Source: an uncultured Lachnospiraceae bacterium (GTDB taxonomy: Bacteria; Bacillota; Clostridia; Lachnospirales; Lachnospiraceae). Taken from it: a DNA stretch of 64,000 nucleotides. Of the stretch, positions 61,188-64,000 are shown piece after piece. Where the stretch lies: contig CACZBF010000006.1 in NCBI GenBank assembly GCA_902779355.1, positions 62,001 to 126,000 of the forward strand, written 5' to 3'. Made by a program: the position numbers and the translations under genes. Numbering within the stretch: the stretch's first letter is position 1; every line of letters starts with the position of its first letter. The notes under the pieces are model-generated. The model saw only the letters and a program-made list of their open reading frames with translations, made no database searches and had not been told where the DNA came from.

Positions 61188-63154
61188 TACCACGTATTCC
61201 CGAAATAAATCATATAGGCCGCCTGGAAGGCAATATACGTTGCCCCGGCGATCACGATCCGGTTGTAGGTCTTGAGCTGCAATTGACACCGGATCTTTTT
61301 GTTATAGAAAAGGAGCATCGTCAGATATGCAAAAGGAATGAGGTACCGCCCCTGCACGCCGGCGATCCGCTCCGCGCCCACCGGGTTAAATGCAAGATAA
61401 AGTGCGGTCCAAATGAGGCATTCCGACAGCAGCGCGGTCAAGACGGTTCCGATCTTCATCGGCAAAAGGCCAAGCCATTTGCGATCTTCCGGAAGTGCTA
61501 CAGTCCCGTTTTCGCCATTGTCCATGGAACCCTGCGTGATCGAAAGGAAGCATAGGAACACGGGAATCAGGTAAAGCCCGGTTCCGGTGTATTTCCCGGC
61601 ATAAGCAAAGTTTGTCCAGACTTTCGGACCGAGATAATACGGCACCTGCCAGTTGAAGATATTGGAAAACAACAATCTCGCGTATTTGAACGGCTCCGAG
61701 AAGATCATCTTCAGCTGTTCAGATGCATTCGCGGCGCTCCTCCTCGGATCGGAATAAAGGTCTGTACCGCCGGAGCCGGCCATCAAAGTCGGCAAAACAA
61801 ACGTCATCGCAAGCGCAAGCGCCGCCGCGATCACAATCGCAAAAAGCAGGATCCGCTGTTTTTTATCCGCGAATTTCCGCTTCGGCAGGAACAGATAAAG
61901 CAAAATGACCGGAAAATAGACTGCTTTCGGGATGATTCCGATGGAAAGCACGACAAGTCCCGGGATCACACGTTTCCAACTGAGCGGTTCCTCCGAAACA
62001 TATTCTCTCGTAAAAAGGGCGTAGCCCAGCATCAGGAATGCGTTGACAAACGCGTCATAGGAAAACGAGCAGGCCAGTACAAACTGGATCGGTAGCAAGC
62101 CGAGGAAAAACATTGCCTGTTTCCCAATTTTGCAAAGCCGGATCGCAAGTGCTGTGATCAGCACATAGCACAGCATGTTACAGAGATTGCTCACATAGAT
62201 GGTTGCGGAAAATGACAGCCCGATCAGCCTTGCGATCGCCATGCCAAGAGACTGGAAAATATAGCCGACGCGTCCGAAAACCGTCGTATACGGATAGTCC
62301 TTTTGCATTGTGCCAGTAGCGGTGCCAACAGAATCTGCCCATGTGGCGATTCCCGTCAATTCCTCTGTCGTATCACCTCCGGGCACGGCAAGACCGGCAT
62401 AGGCTTCATAAGCATCCGACCGCTCCGCCTCACCGGCAAACGACATCTGATAAATACAGGTGTAATGCACCTGTTCATCCCAACTGTTCAGGGTAATGCC
62501 ATGGGAGAAAGTATAGGACACGCCAAACAACAGCCCCAGGATCAAAAACACCAGATCCAGCCGCTTCGTAAGGAGCTGCCCGCAGAAGACTAAAATCCCG
62601 ATCGCCGTCGTCAACGCCAGAAACAGTAAGAATCTCTGCCAATGAAAGACAAACCGGTTTTCCACGGATAGATTCTGAAGTTTCTCAACATTGGATCGGT
62701 CGAGCATGAGATACAGGTTTTCCAGCTTATCGGAAAACTCTGTCACGCCGCCGTTCAAGACTGCCACAGCTACATCATCTTTTTCCGTGTATTTTTCCTG
62801 CCCATAGATACTATAGGTATCAAGCAATACGGTATAAGGCAGATTTTCACTCCCATCCGTCGTCAGCACCAATCTGTTATAGTAGGCGTTATCCAGCGGC
62901 ACGCGCAAATAAACCGGGTCTTCATAACTTTGTCTGGCCGTCCCGCTGACCGGCGTCACAACGTCCGCATTATGCTGATACCGCTCCCGGCCGCCGGTAG
63001 GATCCGGCACTTCTTCCAGTGCAGCTGCTTCGAAGGCTGCCGTTGTCTTCGGACTGATGATAGATCTGGCGTCCATGATCAGCTCGATCAGAACAGCTGC
63101 AAGGAGAATGCCCGCCATCAGCAATATGATTCGAATGATTGCCTTTTTGTTCAT
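61175..63154 (-). CDS. DUF2142-family membrane protein
   Basis: About 659 residues from ATG 63154 (MNKKAIIRIILLM), which fits the first helix; a frame from 63277 adds a basic stretch unlike a membrane protein start. One helix, an extracytoplasmic domain of some 190 residues (from DARSIISPKTTAAFEA), then about ten helices. FSHGITLNSWDEQVHYTCIYQMSFAGE is the DUF2142 loop (HG.tl..wDE..H). The family sits in glycan loci and resembles GT-C transferases. It converges with the YfhO-like gene and overlaps its end by 13 bases. Confidence 0.82.
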   Translation of the reverse strand: MNKKAIIRIILLMAGILLAAVLIELIMDARSIISPKTTAAFEAAALEEVPDPTGGRERYQHNADVVTPVSGTARQSYEDPVYLRVPLDNAYYNRLVLTTDGSENLPYTVLLDTYSIYGQEKYTEKDDVAVAVLNGGVTEFSDKLENLYLMLDRSNVEKLQNLSVENRFVFHWQRFLLFLALTTAIGILVFCGQLLTKRLDLVFLILGLLFGVSYTFSHGITLNSWDEQVHYTCIYQMSFAGEAERSDAYEAYAGLAVPGGDTTEELTGIATWADSVGTATGTMQKDYPYTTVFGRVGYIFQSLGMAIARLIGLSFSATIYVSNLCNMLCYVLITALAIRLCKIGKQAMFFLGLLPIQFVLACSFSYDAFVNAFLMLGYALFTREYVSEEPLSWKRVIPGLVVLSIGIIPKAVYFPVILLYLFLPKRKFADKKQRILLFAIVIAAALALAMTFVLPTLMAGSGGTDLYSDPRRSAANASEQLKMIFSEPFKYARLLFSNIFNWQVPYYLGPKVWTNFAYAGKYTGTGLYLIPVFLCFLSITQGSMDNGENGTVALPEDRKWLGLLPMKIGTVLTALLSECLIWTALYLAFNPVGAERIAGVQGRYLIPFAYLTMLLFYNKKIRCQLQLKTYNRIVIAGATYIAFQAAYMIYFGNTWYQVI

Positions 63155-63200
63155 TGTGTTTTCACCAATTGTGTGTATTGAAATGCTTTTCAGAAGTTGA

Positions 63201-64000
63201 TCACAATGCGAGACGGAATGGTTCTCCCTCCGCATCAAACGCCGGATGATAATGCGGATCGCTTTGTCCGGTCGCAAGTTCCTGGATCAGAATATCTTCG
63301 TCTTCCGGCGTTTCTTTTTCTTTTATCCGGATAAAGGGTGTATAGACCACAAGTTTCGCTGCGTCCAGAACACGCTTACAAAGCTTCGCAGCGTGCTCTA
63401 TCCCAAACTCCGTCATGATCGCTTCTCCGCCGATCTCCGTAAATACGTCCCGTCGGATGCATAGACATTTGTCCGATACGACGGATACATCCTGCTGCAT
63501 CAGCGCATGTGCTGCATAGCCCGGTTCCTCTTTCAAAAGACCTCGGAAAAGATCCATCAGCTGCCCGTTCGGGCGAATGATCTTACCAGAAGCACTGATG
63601 CGGCCCAGTTCATTATAAACCATCGCGCCGATCACGCCAACTTCCGGCCGCACGGCGTTCGCAGAAAGCCGCTCGATCCAGTCAGGACTTGCCTCCCTTA
63701 CGTCTCCATGGAGGAAAAGCAGAATATCGCCGGCAGCATCACGAAGACTCTCTGTCAAAGAACCATTCACGGCCAGGATCTGTGTATTAAAATACAGTTT
63801 CCCGGTCTTCCGCAAAATCTCCAACCTCTCCGCACTCTCTTCCGTCGTCAGGATCGTGACGCGGATGCGTTTCGGCAACGGATACACCGGTTCATAATAA
63901 CCGAGTCTCGTATAATGATTGACTTCTGCTCCCGCATATCCATGCGTCTGCAGATCTGTAAAGATCGCATTCCGGCCCGCCGTATAACAGTACATCTTGT
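63201..64000 (-). CDS. GT2-family glycosyltransferase, 5' end beyond the window
   Basis: At least 264 residues. The frame is open to the window edge, so the true start lies outside. RIRVTILTTEESAERLEIL, LAVNGSLTESLRDAAGDILLFLHGDVREASPDWIE and GVIGAMVYNELGRISASGKIIRPNG, then VSDKCLCIRRDVFTEIGGEAIM, are the second-half blocks of rhamnosyl/galactosyl-type GT2 domains, with HGD as the DxD region. The protein starts mid-fold, so it is the C-terminal part of a larger enzyme, perhaps with several domains. It is upstream of DUF2142 on the same strand. Confidence 0.82.
   Translation of the reverse strand, partial: KMYCYTAGRNAIFTDLQTHGYAGAEVNHYTRLGYYEPVYPLPKRIRVTILTTEESAERLEILRKTGKLYFNTQILAVNGSLTESLRDAAGDILLFLHGDVREASPDWIERLSANAVRPEVGVIGAMVYNELGRISASGKIIRPNGQLMDLFRGLLKEEPGYAAHALMQQDVSVVSDKCLCIRRDVFTEIGGEAIMTEFGIEHAAKLCKRVLDAAKLVVYTPFIRIKEKETPEDEDILIQELATGQSDPHYHPAFDAEGEPFRLAL

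Noticed and set aside
63155-63277. Extended start of the DUF2142-like gene
   Set aside because: The added residues are basic and polar, unlike the family start; Met at 63154 opens the first helix.

Overview
The window looks like an accessory cell-surface glycan region from a Firmicute, most likely a clostridial (Lachnospiraceae-type) bacterium. This rests on low to moderate GC, AAGGAGG-type ribosome sites, a TagGH-like ABC exporter, YfhO- and DUF2142-type membrane proteins, and an HTH-DUF3990 toxin gene. The genus cannot be named from sequence alone. I saw no rRNA, tRNA, CRISPR array or insertion sequence, and no stretch over 300 bases lacks a gene.

From 43.0 kb down to 1 nearly everything is on the minus strand, in tightly packed, often translationally coupled genes. 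Transcription enters at the high-coordinate end: acyltransferase (41961-43022), the initiating sugar-phosphate transferase (40518-41900), a GT2, two GT4s, the GDP-mannose dehydratase/reductase pair (gmd/rmd-like), a Wzm/Wzt-like ABC exporter, a small unknown protein and a third GT4 (31351-32514). This set resembles a D-rhamnan (A-band-like) ABC-transporter-dependent pathway. Below about 31.3 kb the DNA becomes visibly more AT-rich, and a gene remnant marks the boundary. The 1-31 kb block holds four polyprenyl-phosphate glycosyltransferase (GtrB-like) genes, each near one large polytopic GT-C-like gene. It also holds three PLP aminotransferases, several methyltransferases, an MBOAT/SGNH acetylation pair, and a sialic-acid-like module (aminotransferase, cytidylyltransferase, radical SAM enzyme, NeuB-like synthase, HAD phosphatase, polysialyltransferase-like protein). 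I infer that the exported polymer is decorated outside the membrane from lipid-linked sugars.

43.0-54.2 kb is a mosaic of defence-like and mobile genes. It contains a 1512-residue STAND/NACHT-type ATPase with an N-terminal nuclease-like domain and two plus-strand GT2 genes. Next come an HTH-DUF3990 toxin-antitoxin pair bracketed by two 33-bp palindromic repeats, a lone tyrosine recombinase, and a convergent pair of TIR/nucleoside-deoxyribosyltransferase-like genes. The convergent pair shares an identical 17-bp element just upstream of both start codons. A degenerate third copy lies upstream of an unknown gene at 31.1 kb.

54.3-64.0 kb is more GC-rich and holds large membrane proteins (a metallo-beta-lactamase-fold protein, DUF6077-like, YfhO-like, DUF2142-like) and the edge of a GT2 gene. 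These look like further glycan assembly or modification genes.
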